Source of the DNA: Syntrophobacterales bacterium
Lineage (GTDB): Bacteria > Desulfobacterota > Syntrophia > Syntrophales > JAAYKM01
DNA: 5,510 nucleotides
Direction of reading: 5' to 3'
Assembly: GCA_031285215.1 (NCBI GenBank)
Contig: JAITWQ010000066.1
Coordinates: forward strand, 1-5,510
Positions 1 through 5,156 of this stretch are shown here, piece after piece. Within the stretch, counting starts at the first letter, position 1. Every line of letters begins with the position of its first letter. The position numbers and the translations under genes are program-made. Under the pieces are notes generated by a model. That model was not told the origin of the DNA. It saw only the letters and a program-made list of their open reading frames with translations, and searched no databases.

Positions 1-753
1 GCCTCCATTTGCCGTAAAGTGGCCAGGGAGATTGTAACCAACAACAAAACGAAACTGGTGACGGTAACTTCGCGCACCTTGCGGAAATATTTGGGTGTTC
101 ATAAATACCGTTCCGGCGAGACGGAGGATAAGGCCAGTATTGGCTTAACCGTTGGTTTGGCCTGGACGGAATTTGGCGGAGAGCTGCTCGTTATCGAAGC
201 GTCAATTATGCCGGGCACGGGCAAAGTGATGATGACCGGTAAATTGGGCGATGTCATGCAGGAGTCTGTACAGGCGGCCTTGACCTATATTCGCGCCCGT
301 GCGGAGCAGTTTAGTCTCAATAAAAATTTCCATAAAGAGATGGATATTCATGTTCATGTCCCGGAAGGGGCTATTCCCAAAGACGGCCCGTCAGCCGGTA
401 TTGCCATGGTTACCTCCATTGCTTCCATATTTATGAAGAGGCGGGTACGCGCCGACCTTGCCATGACCGGTGAAATCACCCTGCGGGGCCGCGTTTTACC
501 CATCGGCGGGTTAAAAGAGAAACTTTTGGCCGCCCATCGGGGAAATATTAAAACGGTCATTATTCCCAAGGATAATCAGAAAGATCTTGATGAAGTTCCC
601 CACAATGTTCGGAATGCCCTCGAAATTGTGTTCGTTGATCATGTGGACGAGGTGTTGGAGAAGGCCCTCTTGCCTGCCGACAGCGATAGCGATGAGAAAA
701 AGGATAATGGAAATGAACATAAGTCATCGGGGAAAGAAAAAACAGAAAAATGA
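1..753 (+). CDS. lon: ATP-dependent Lon protease, C-terminal part (5' truncated by window)
   Basis: This is the C-terminal proteolytic domain of Lon, the cytoplasmic AAA+ serine protease that degrades misfolded and regulatory proteins. The reading frame is open from base 1 (it begins [12 protein letters not shown]), so the ATPase part lies outside the window. The catalytic serine sits in [11 protein letters not shown] (Ser codon 391-393). The catalytic lysine is the second Lys of GGLKEK (codon 520-522), 43 residues later, the same spacing as Ser679/Lys722 of E. coli Lon. The stretch [19 protein letters not shown] is the family hallmark. After the domain comes a charged, low-complexity tail rich in Asp, Glu, Lys and Ser, a common variable Lon ending. 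The stop codon is TGA at 751-753. The next gene is convergent, so lon ends its transcription unit here; the ysxC/engB GTPase gene that often follows lon in Bacillota is absent. Confidence 0.97.
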   Translation, partial: ASICRKVAREIVTNNKTKLVTVTSRTLRKYLGVHKYRSGETEDKASIGLTVGLAWTEFGGELLVIEASIMPGTGKVMMTGKLGDVMQESVQAALTYIRARAEQFSLNKNFHKEMDIHVHVPEGAIPKDGPSAGIAMVTSIASIFMKRRVRADLAMTGEITLRGRVLPIGGLKEKLLAAHRGNIKTVIIPKDNQKDLDEVPHNVRNALEIVFVDHVDEVLEKALLPADSDSDEKKDNGNEHKSSGKEKTEK

Positions 754-795
754 TTTATCCTTCTCTGTCACTTTACCTTAACCGGCAGAGAGCAT

Positions 796-811
796 CCCCG
801 CCGCGGCGGGG
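796..811. repeat. 16-base perfect GC palindrome in the lon/regulator convergent gap
   Basis: The sequence CCCCGCCGCGGCGGGG is its own reverse complement. A further 6-base inverted repeat overlaps its end (GGCAGG 810-815 with CCTGCC 832-837). Both lie between two convergent genes and could help stop transcription or act as a processing or protein-binding site. Neither side has the T-run expected of a classical intrinsic terminator, so the function is not shown. Confidence 0.5.
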
Positions 812-849
812 CAGGGTATAAAGGTGGCTGACCTGCCGCTACTGGTATC

Positions 850-881
850 GCCGCCTTAAATGCCCCACTTGGAAAGGCGGC
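850..881. terminator. Candidate hairpin between convergent genes (weak terminator)
   Basis: GCCGCCTT (850-857) pairs perfectly with AAGGCGGC (874-881) around a 16-base loop. It lies 19 bases beyond the regulator's stop codon on the minus strand and 97 bases beyond the lon stop on the plus strand. A convergent gap is where a bidirectional terminator is expected, but the loop is large and no clear U-tract follows on either strand. The stem is seen in the sequence; the terminator role is inferred from position. Confidence 0.25.
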
Positions 882-900
882 CTGATGACAGCTTTTGCCG

Positions 901-1569
901 CTATTCCACACTCAACAACTCAAAATAATTCTTGTTAAACCGCAGTAACCCTTCATTTTGCATAATTCCCATCTCACGCGACAAGGCGCTGCGGTCAACA
1001 CACAGATAATCTGCAAGTTCCTGACGGTTGAAGGGAATGGAAAACGAGCTTGACTTGCTCTGCAGCGCCTGTTCGGACAGATAGGACAGCAGTTTTTCCC
1101 TTGTCGTCCGCCGGGAAAGAAATTCCATTTTTTGAATCAGAAGAATGTTTTGCCGGGCCAGAATACGCATCATGTTTTTAATCAGCTTGGTATGAAAGGC
1201 ACAGGTATTGGAACAGGTTGTTATAATTTTCCGGTAGCCGATAAACAGGATTTCAGCTGGTTCCGCCGCAATTACGCTTACCGGCAGCTTTTCTATTTCG
1301 GCGCAGGAAAACGCCTCGCCAAACAGTCCGGCCTGGCCGATGTTTGCGAAGATTGACCGGTTGCCCCAATAATCATCCTGTATTACGTGTACACTGCCGG
1401 ACAGTACGACTCCCACCGAAAAAACCTTATCTTCCGCCTGAAAGATGAAGGCGTTTTTTTCATAGCCGCGCCGGGCAGCCGACAGGCACCCCAGCAAAGC
1501 ATCCAAATCGTTTTCCGCGATGTCCGCGAACAGGTGGCATTTTTTAAGTACGGACGGATTATTTTCCAT
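901..1569 (-). CDS. Crp/Fnr-family transcriptional regulator (HcpR-like)
   Basis: A 222-residue cytoplasmic DNA-binding regulator. Residues about 10-120 form the cyclic-nucleotide-binding-type sensor fold, including FxxEDKVFSVGVVLSGSVHV and GLFGEAFS near residues 81-88. Residues about 155-218 form the Crp-type winged helix, with the helix-turn-helix at about 182-205 (RQELADYLCVDRSALSREM). The Arg that binds the cAMP phosphate in E. coli CRP appears to be replaced in PVSVIA (96-101), so cAMP is an unlikely ligand. There is no FNR-like N-terminal cysteine cluster. By my alignment Ser197-Arg198 match FNR Ser212-Arg213, which fits TTG...CAA half-sites. The ATG start has a good AGAGGT ribosome binding site 6 bases upstream. 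Divergence from the ferredoxin-hcp genes and shared operators argue for an HcpR-type regulator of nitrosative stress; the signal it senses (NO or another) cannot be read from sequence. Confidence 0.93.
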   Translation of the reverse strand: MENNPSVLKKCHLFADIAENDLDALLGCLSAARRGYEKNAFIFQAEDKVFSVGVVLSGSVHVIQDDYWGNRSIFANIGQAGLFGEAFSCAEIEKLPVSVIAAEPAEILFIGYRKIITTCSNTCAFHTKLIKNMMRILARQNILLIQKMEFLSRRTTREKLLSYLSEQALQSKSSSFSIPFNRQELADYLCVDRSALSREMGIMQNEGLLRFNKNYFELLSVE

Positions 1570-1582
1570 GATAACCTCTATC

Positions 1583-1596
1583 GTTGCAAATACAAC
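1583..1596. promoter_or_regulatory. Operator copy 1 for the Crp/Fnr-type regulator
   Basis: GTTGCAAATACAAC is an imperfect palindrome of the form GTTG-Y-A-NN-T-R-CAAC, typical of Crp/Fnr-family sites. It is identical in sequence and orientation to copy 2, including the C just before it (15 identical bases). It lies 14 bases upstream of the regulator's start codon and downstream of that gene's likely -10 element, so binding should block transcription (autorepression). The repeat is seen directly; protein identity and effect are inferred. Confidence 0.8.
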
Positions 1597-1608
1597 TTAT
1601 TATTCATT

Positions 1609-1640
1609 CCCGTTATAGTATCATGATCACACCGAACGGG
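1609..1640. repeat. Inverted repeat enclosing a small palindrome in the divergent control region
   Basis: CCCGTT (1609-1614) and AACGGG (1635-1640) are perfect inverted repeats 20 bases apart. Between them lies the 8-base palindrome ATCATGAT (1620-1627). The element overlaps the regulator's probable -10 box, so it could be a site for a second DNA-binding protein. Chance occurrence is possible for arms this short. Confidence 0.35.
1615..1623 (-). promoter_or_regulatory. Probable extended -10 promoter of the regulator gene
   Basis: On the minus strand this reads TGATACTAT, an extended -10 (TG-N-TACTAT), with no good -35 hexamer 17 bases upstream; extended -10 promoters often lack one. Transcription would begin near 1608, giving a leader of about 39 bases that contains operator copy 1. 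Other AT-rich hexamers closer to the gene (for example near 1598-1603) could serve instead. Confidence 0.4.
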
Positions 1641-1674
1641 GGATTAAAATGATTGCAGAAAATAAATCTTCGCC

Positions 1675-1688
1675 GTTGCAAATACAAC
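1675..1688. promoter_or_regulatory. Operator copy 2 (activator position) upstream of the ferredoxin-hcp genes
   Basis: This is a second GTTGCAAATACAAC, extended by flanking C and G to a 16-base imperfect palindrome (1674-1689). Its centre (1681.5) is 41.5 bases before the start site predicted from the TATAAT box at 1711-1716. That is the standard class II activator position for Crp/Fnr proteins, where the site replaces the -35 element. The match and distance are seen in the sequence; activation is inferred. Confidence 0.82.
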
Positions 1689-1710
1689 GTGCATTGCGTC
1701 ACCGGCATTG

Positions 1711-1716
1711 TATAAT
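1711..1716 (+). promoter_or_regulatory. -10 box of the ferredoxin-hcp promoter
   Basis: A perfect TATAAT. The hexamer expected 17 bases upstream (CGTGCA) does not resemble TTGACA and overlaps the edge of operator copy 2, the layout of an activator-dependent promoter. The predicted start is near 1723, leaving about 28 bases to the start codon at 1751. Confidence 0.7.
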
Positions 1717-1750
1717 GAACCTGTAAAATCAGGAAATGAGGTAAATAAAG

Positions 1751-2452
1751 ATGATACGGAAAATAATCCACATAGATGAGGAAAAATGTGACGGCTGCGG
1801 TCTTTGCGCCGAGGCCTGCCGCGAGGGAGCCATCGCCATAACAGACGGCAAGGCGAGGCTGATCCGTGATGATTACTGTGACGGGTTAGGCGGCTGTCTG
1901 CCCGTCTGCCCCACAGACGCCATTACTTTTGAGGAACGGGAAGCCGCTGCGTATGACGAGGACGCAGTTAAAATTCATATGGCAAAAATAAGGGAAGTTC
2001 CTCCCCTGATCTGCGGATGCCCCGGTTCTCATGCCCGCCATATTCAGAGGAGCGCTGCTCCTGCGGATAAAGCGGTGGGAGCGCCAAGCGCGCTGATGCA
2101 GTGGCCCGTGCAGATTAAGCTCGTGCCGGTCAATGCCCCGTACTTTGACAGGGCGGATTTGCTGGTTGCTGCCGATTGCACGGCCTTTGTCTGCGGCGAT
2201 TTCCACAGCCGCTTCATGGAGAACAAAATCACCTTGATCGGCTGCCCTAAGCTGGATGAGGAGGATTATTCCGAAAAACTGACGGCAATTTTGCGGGGGA
2301 ATAATATCAAAAGCGTTGCGGCTGCTCGTATGGAAGTTCCCTGCTGCGGCGGAATCGTCGCTGCCGTAAATACCGCCCTGCAAAAAAGCGGCAAAGTGAT
2401 TCCGTGGCAGGTGATTGTTATTTCCACCGACGGACGGATTTCACAGGTGTAA
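1751..2452 (+). CDS. Ferredoxin-type 4Fe-4S protein associated with Hcp
   Basis: A 233-residue cytoplasmic iron-sulfur protein, probably an electron carrier for the downstream hybrid-cluster protein; it resembles the ferredoxin-like partner called frdX in HcpR regulons. The first cluster motif is complete (Cys13, 16, 19, 23). The second reads C-x2-L-x2-C-x3-CP, with Leu46 where a ligand Cys is usual, leaving Cys43, 49 and 53; as I recall, CDGLG-type motifs recur in this family, so it may be genuine rather than a mutation. The C-terminal domain (about 85-233) has a second cysteine set (CGC 88-90, Cys143, Cys148, Cys165, CC 198-199) in conserved-looking segments QWPVQIKLVPVNAPYF and MEVPCCGG. 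No signal peptide or membrane segment is seen. The ATG follows a GAGG site at 1738-1741 with 9-base spacing. The gene is the first after the regulated promoter and probably co-transcribed with hcp. Confidence 0.92.
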   Translation: MIRKIIHIDEEKCDGCGLCAEACREGAIAITDGKARLIRDDYCDGLGGCLPVCPTDAITFEEREAAAYDEDAVKIHMAKIREVPPLICGCPGSHARHIQRSAAPADKAVGAPSALMQWPVQIKLVPVNAPYFDRADLLVAADCTAFVCGDFHSRFMENKITLIGCPKLDEEDYSEKLTAILRGNNIKSVAAARMEVPCCGGIVAAVNTALQKSGKVIPWQVIVISTDGRISQV

Positions 2453-2533
2453 TTTCCATGAGGCAAAATAGAAATCAGCAATATCACTGGAAAAGCAAAA
2501 ATCTGCGAATAGGCAGTTTTATGGTATATGGGA

Positions 2534-2590
2534 AGGACGTTATCCATGCCGTCCATGGGTAAGAACGGGTCAAAATGTCTTTAACGTCCT
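2534..2590 (+). other. Two mutually exclusive stems in the leader of hcp
   Basis: In the 187 bases before hcp, AGGACGTTA (2534-2542) pairs perfectly with TAACGTCCT (2582-2590). Overlapping it, TTATCCATG (2540-2548) pairs with CATGGGTAA (2554-2562) through nine pairs, one of them G-U, closed by a 5-base loop. Bases 2540-2542 are used by both, so the stems exclude each other. No U-tract follows either, so attenuation by classical termination is not supported. An RNA switch, a processing site separating the ferredoxin and hcp messages, or a protein site are possible. I recognise no known riboswitch, and no convincing promoter is seen in the rest of the 2453-2639 gap. Confidence 0.45.
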
Positions 2591-2639
2591 CCGTGAAGCA
2601 TGTGGATTAAACTACTCAACAATGGAACAGGAGGTCAAT

Positions 2640-4214
2640 ATGCAAAACATGTTTTGTTTCCAGTGCGAACAGACCGCAGGCGGCAAAGGCTGTACGGGAA
2701 AAGCAGGGGTATGCGGCAAAAAGGACAGCACTGCACACTTGCAGGACGAACTCACCGGTGCATTGATTACACTGGCGCGGGCGGTCAGGCGAAACGGGCC
2801 TGGCCCGGATACTTTGCGCGTCATGCTGGAAGGTTTATTTGCCACCATGACCAACGTCAATTTTGATGACGGCGTCTTGCAGGAAAAAATTGAAGAGGCG
2901 AGAAAAGAATGCGCCAGAATACTGCCGGACGCGGCGAGCTGGGGCGAGTACAAAATGTCTGCCATATGGGAGGCCGGCGAAGATATTCGCTCTCTGAAAA
3001 CGCTTATCCTGCTTGGCGTACGGGGCATGGCCGCCTACGCTTACCACGCTTTCGTATTGGGGCGCACCAATGATGAGGTAAACTCATTTTTCTACACCGC
3101 CCTTGACGCCATCAGTCAAGATAATTACGGTATGGAAAAACTTTTTCCGCTTGTTATGGAAACAGGAAAAGTAAGCCTTGCCTGTCTGGAGATGCTGGAC
3201 AAAGCCAACACGGAAACATATGGAACGCCCGCTCCGGCAGCGGTACCCCTTGCCATAGAAAAAGGCCCCTTTATCGTCATCAGCGGCCATGATTTGCGCG
3301 ACCTCAAATTACTGCTGGAGCAGACGAAGGACAAAGGCATCAACATTTACACCCACGGCGAAATGCTGCCCGCCCACGCTTACCCGAAGCTGAAAGAATA
3401 CCCCCATCTCAGGGGCAATTTCGGGACGGCATGGCAGAATCAGCAAAAAGAATTTACGGATATTCCCGCGCCGGTGCTGTTTACCACCAACTGCATTATG
3501 CCGGTAAAGGAGAGCTACCATGACCGCGTCTTTACAACGGCGGTTGTGGCTTATCCCGCCATGGCGCATATCGGGGAGGATAAAGACTTTACGCCGGTTA
3601 TCAACAAGGCCCTGGAGCTTGGCGGTTATCGGGAAAATCATCCCCAAACCGGCATCAACGGAGGAACAAGCGTTACCACCGGTTTTGGTCACGGTGCGGT
3701 ATTGGGCGTTGCCGGCAAGGTCATTGACGCGGTTAAAAGCGGTGCCATCAGGCATTTTTTCCTCGTAGGCGGCTGCGACGGCGCAAAACCGGGACGCAGC
3801 TATTACACGGATTTTGTCAAAAAAAGCCCGAAAGATACGATTATCCTTACCCTCGCCTGCGGAAAGTACCGTTTCAACGATTTGGATATTGGCGAGATTG
3901 GCGGTTTGCCCCGTATTATGGATATGGGCCAGTGCAACGACGCATATTCGGCAATAAAAGTGGCCGTCGCCCTTTCGGAAGCCTTCGAGTGCGGCGTCAA
4001 CGATCTGCCCCTGACGCTGGTCATTTCATGGTACGAACAAAAGGCCGCCTGTATTTTGCTGACCCTGCTGTACCTCGGCATCAAAAATATCCTTCTCGGC
4101 CCCAGTCTGCCTGCCTTCGTATCGCCGAACGTGCTGAACTATCTGGCAGAGAATTTCAATATTGCGCCGATTTCCACAGCGGAAGAAGATTTGCAGAAGA
4201 TTTTGCGCAGTTAA
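2640..4214 (+). CDS. hcp: Hybrid-cluster protein Hcp (class I; NO/hydroxylamine reductase)
   Basis: Hcp is a cytoplasmic iron-sulfur enzyme that reduces nitric oxide to N2O, and hydroxylamine to ammonia in vitro, protecting anaerobes from nitrosative stress. With the ATG at 2640 it is 524 residues, near the usual class I length. This start is chosen over the in-frame ATG at 2622 because AGGAGG (2629-2634) lies 5 bases before it and MQNMFCFQCEQTA is the normal N-terminus. The N-terminal cluster ligands are Cys6, 9, 18 and 25, the C-x2-C-x8-C pattern of anaerobe Hcp. All hybrid-cluster ligands are visible: His217 (SGHDL), Glu241 (HGEMLP), Cys285 (TTNCIMP), Cys379 (GGCDGAKPG, persulfide position), Cys407 (LACGKYRFN), Cys432 (MGQCNDAYS), Glu466 and Lys468 (WYEQKA). 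Their spacing matches the Desulfovibrio vulgaris protein almost exactly. It is probably expressed from the operator-controlled promoter upstream of the ferredoxin gene, with possible control in its own leader. Confidence 0.97.
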   Translation: MQNMFCFQCEQTAGGKGCTGKAGVCGKKDSTAHLQDELTGALITLARAVRRNGPGPDTLRVMLEGLFATMTNVNFDDGVLQEKIEEARKECARILPDAASWGEYKMSAIWEAGEDIRSLKTLILLGVRGMAAYAYHAFVLGRTNDEVNSFFYTALDAISQDNYGMEKLFPLVMETGKVSLACLEMLDKANTETYGTPAPAAVPLAIEKGPFIVISGHDLRDLKLLLEQTKDKGINIYTHGEMLPAHAYPKLKEYPHLRGNFGTAWQNQQKEFTDIPAPVLFTTNCIMPVKESYHDRVFTTAVVAYPAMAHIGEDKDFTPVINKALELGGYRENHPQTGINGGTSVTTGFGHGAVLGVAGKVIDAVKSGAIRHFFLVGGCDGAKPGRSYYTDFVKKSPKDTIILTLACGKYRFNDLDIGEIGGLPRIMDMGQCNDAYSAIKVAVALSEAFECGVNDLPLTLVISWYEQKAACILLTLLYLGIKNILLGPSLPAFVSPNVLNYLAENFNIAPISTAEEDLQKILRS

Positions 4215-4252
4215 TTTGCTGATAAAGAGGGCGTTTTCAGATACGCGAAATG

Positions 4253-4350
4253 CCGGCAGCAGAATAAGGTGAAGCGATGTTTTTGCGGAGTTATCGCCAG
4301 AAACTGTTTCCTAGTTTTATAGTGAAACCCCGCCTTCGCCAAGCTGCCGG
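4253..4350. other. 98-base nested inverted-repeat element downstream of hcp
   Basis: The gap 4215-4428 holds no gene that I can support but is rich in structure. CCGGCAGC (4253-4260) pairs with GCTGCCGG (4343-4350). Inside, GGTGAAG (4268-4274) pairs with CTTCGCC (4334-4340) with one G-U. Further inside are two hairpins: CGAT/ATCG (4275-4278 with 4293-4296) and GTTTCCTA/TAG-T-GAAAC (4306-4313 with 4320-4328, one bulged T, 6-base loop). Together they make a branched fold. It could be a structured RNA, a folded insertion remnant or a recombination site at the edge of the AT-rich island. No U-tract follows, so it is not a classical terminator. Confidence 0.4.
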
Positions 4351-4428
4351 GACGTTGTGCGCCATGCGGCGGAAGCACATCGGACAGAGTATAACGAACC
4401 GAAAAGAAAACGACAAAAGGAAAACATT

Positions 4429-5100
4429 ATGAGTCAAATAAAACAAATAGAGCAGCAGTTCAATTTCAAGTATCCCGAATTGTACGAAAAATTACACGAT
4501 GACGGAATGCTTGATTGGGGCGAATTTGGGAAAAATTGGTATGCAACATATTGGGAAAAATTGAAAAATAACCCGCCGCTGTTGTTATTTGCGAATTACT
4601 TTGAAATTCTTGAATGTAAGCGAATAGTTGAAGAAATTGAAGCGTTCAAAGACCCGGAAGATTACAGAGCAACAAAACCCGAATTTCAATTTATCCCGTT
4701 TGCGATAACAGGCGGTGGCAATTTGTATGTATTTCCATTAGATAAACAGCAGAACGGAAATGTTCCTGTCACATTAGTTCCGCATGATTGGGAAGAAGCA
4801 ACCGTTTTAGCGAAAAATCTGCAAGATTTCATTTTTCGTAAAATGTTGGAGTGTGTTGCAGCCTTTGATGAATACTCAAAATTGAAAGACGGCGTTTTGA
4901 AAACAAATCTGTTTAACATGCTGCGAACTCATAAACCGTATTTAAGTCAGCGGCAAGTTGAGAAATTGGAAGAAATATATAACCGAAATGAGAGCGAATT
5001 ATCAACAACAGGACTGATTTCACGAGACGAGTTGAAAGAAATATTGCAGCAGGAAATTGGATTTGAAGAACTTGATAAAGAGTTTGTATATATGGGTTAA
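4429..5100 (+). CDS. SMI1/KNR4 (SUKH) family-like protein, probable immunity protein
   Basis: A 223-residue acidic soluble protein without signal peptide or membrane segment. Residues about 5-145 resemble bacterial SMI1/KNR4 (SUKH) domains: an N-terminal helix with FKYPELYEKL, a DGMLDWGEF segment, then FQFIPFAITGGGNLYVFPLD (86-105) and a PHDWEEATVLAKNLQDF helix. Residues about 150-223 form a helical, charged extension I do not recognise. Bacterial SUKH proteins typically neutralise polymorphic or contact-dependent toxins by binding them, but no toxin gene is visible here. The ATG at 4429 is preferred over the in-frame GTG at 4357 because AAAAGGA (4415-4421) stands 7 bases before it and the family-like sequence begins just after. 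Codons are visibly AT-richer than in hcp, suggesting horizontal acquisition. A TATAAC at 4390-4395 could be its -10 but no -35 is evident. Family assignment is from pattern recognition only. Confidence 0.75.
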   Translation: MSQIKQIEQQFNFKYPELYEKLHDDGMLDWGEFGKNWYATYWEKLKNNPPLLLFANYFEILECKRIVEEIEAFKDPEDYRATKPEFQFIPFAITGGGNLYVFPLDKQQNGNVPVTLVPHDWEEATVLAKNLQDFIFRKMLECVAAFDEYSKLKDGVLKTNLFNMLRTHKPYLSQRQVEKLEEIYNRNESELSTTGLISRDELKEILQQEIGFEELDKEFVYMG

Positions 5101-5156
5101 AAATGCACTGCCGCTAACGGGGCGACAGAGGAGCAGGACATAAAAGGAGTAATAGA

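Noticed and set aside
1886..2383. Long minus-strand reading frame inside the ferredoxin gene
   Set aside because: It lies wholly opposite a well-supported gene, has no ribosome binding site or family features, and is an expected by-product of codon usage.
2503..2520. CTGC-N6-GCAG followed by TTTT as a terminator between the ferredoxin gene and hcp
   Set aside because: A four-pair stem is too weak, and terminating here would separate hcp from its apparent promoter, for which no replacement is seen.
2622..2639. Upstream in-frame ATG extending Hcp by six residues
   Set aside because: It has no good ribosome binding site, while AGGAGG sits 5 bases before the ATG at 2640 and that start gives the normal Hcp N-terminus.
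3309..3755. Minus-strand reading frame inside hcp
   Set aside because: It is antisense to conserved catalytic residues of Hcp, and its translation shows no recognisable domain.
4231..4246. GCGT/ACGC hairpin just after hcp as its terminator
   Set aside because: Only four pairs with an 8-base loop and no following U-tract.
4351..4400. Possible integron attC site (GTTGTGC near 4354, AAC-containing motif near 4395)
   Set aside because: The order is GTT...AAC rather than AAC...GTT, GTTGTGC breaks the GTTRRRY consensus, and no matching partner core is found. CTAAC near 5115 likewise lacks a partner.
4357..4428. In-frame GTG start extending the SUKH-like protein by 24 residues
   Set aside because: The extra residues are basic and unlike the family, no ribosome binding site precedes the GTG, and AAAAGGA is well placed before the ATG at 4429.
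4383..5130. Shared GACAGAG upstream of both AT-rich genes (4383-4389 and 5124-5130) as a common regulatory or cassette site
   Set aside because: Seven matching bases at different distances from the two start codons are within chance expectation.
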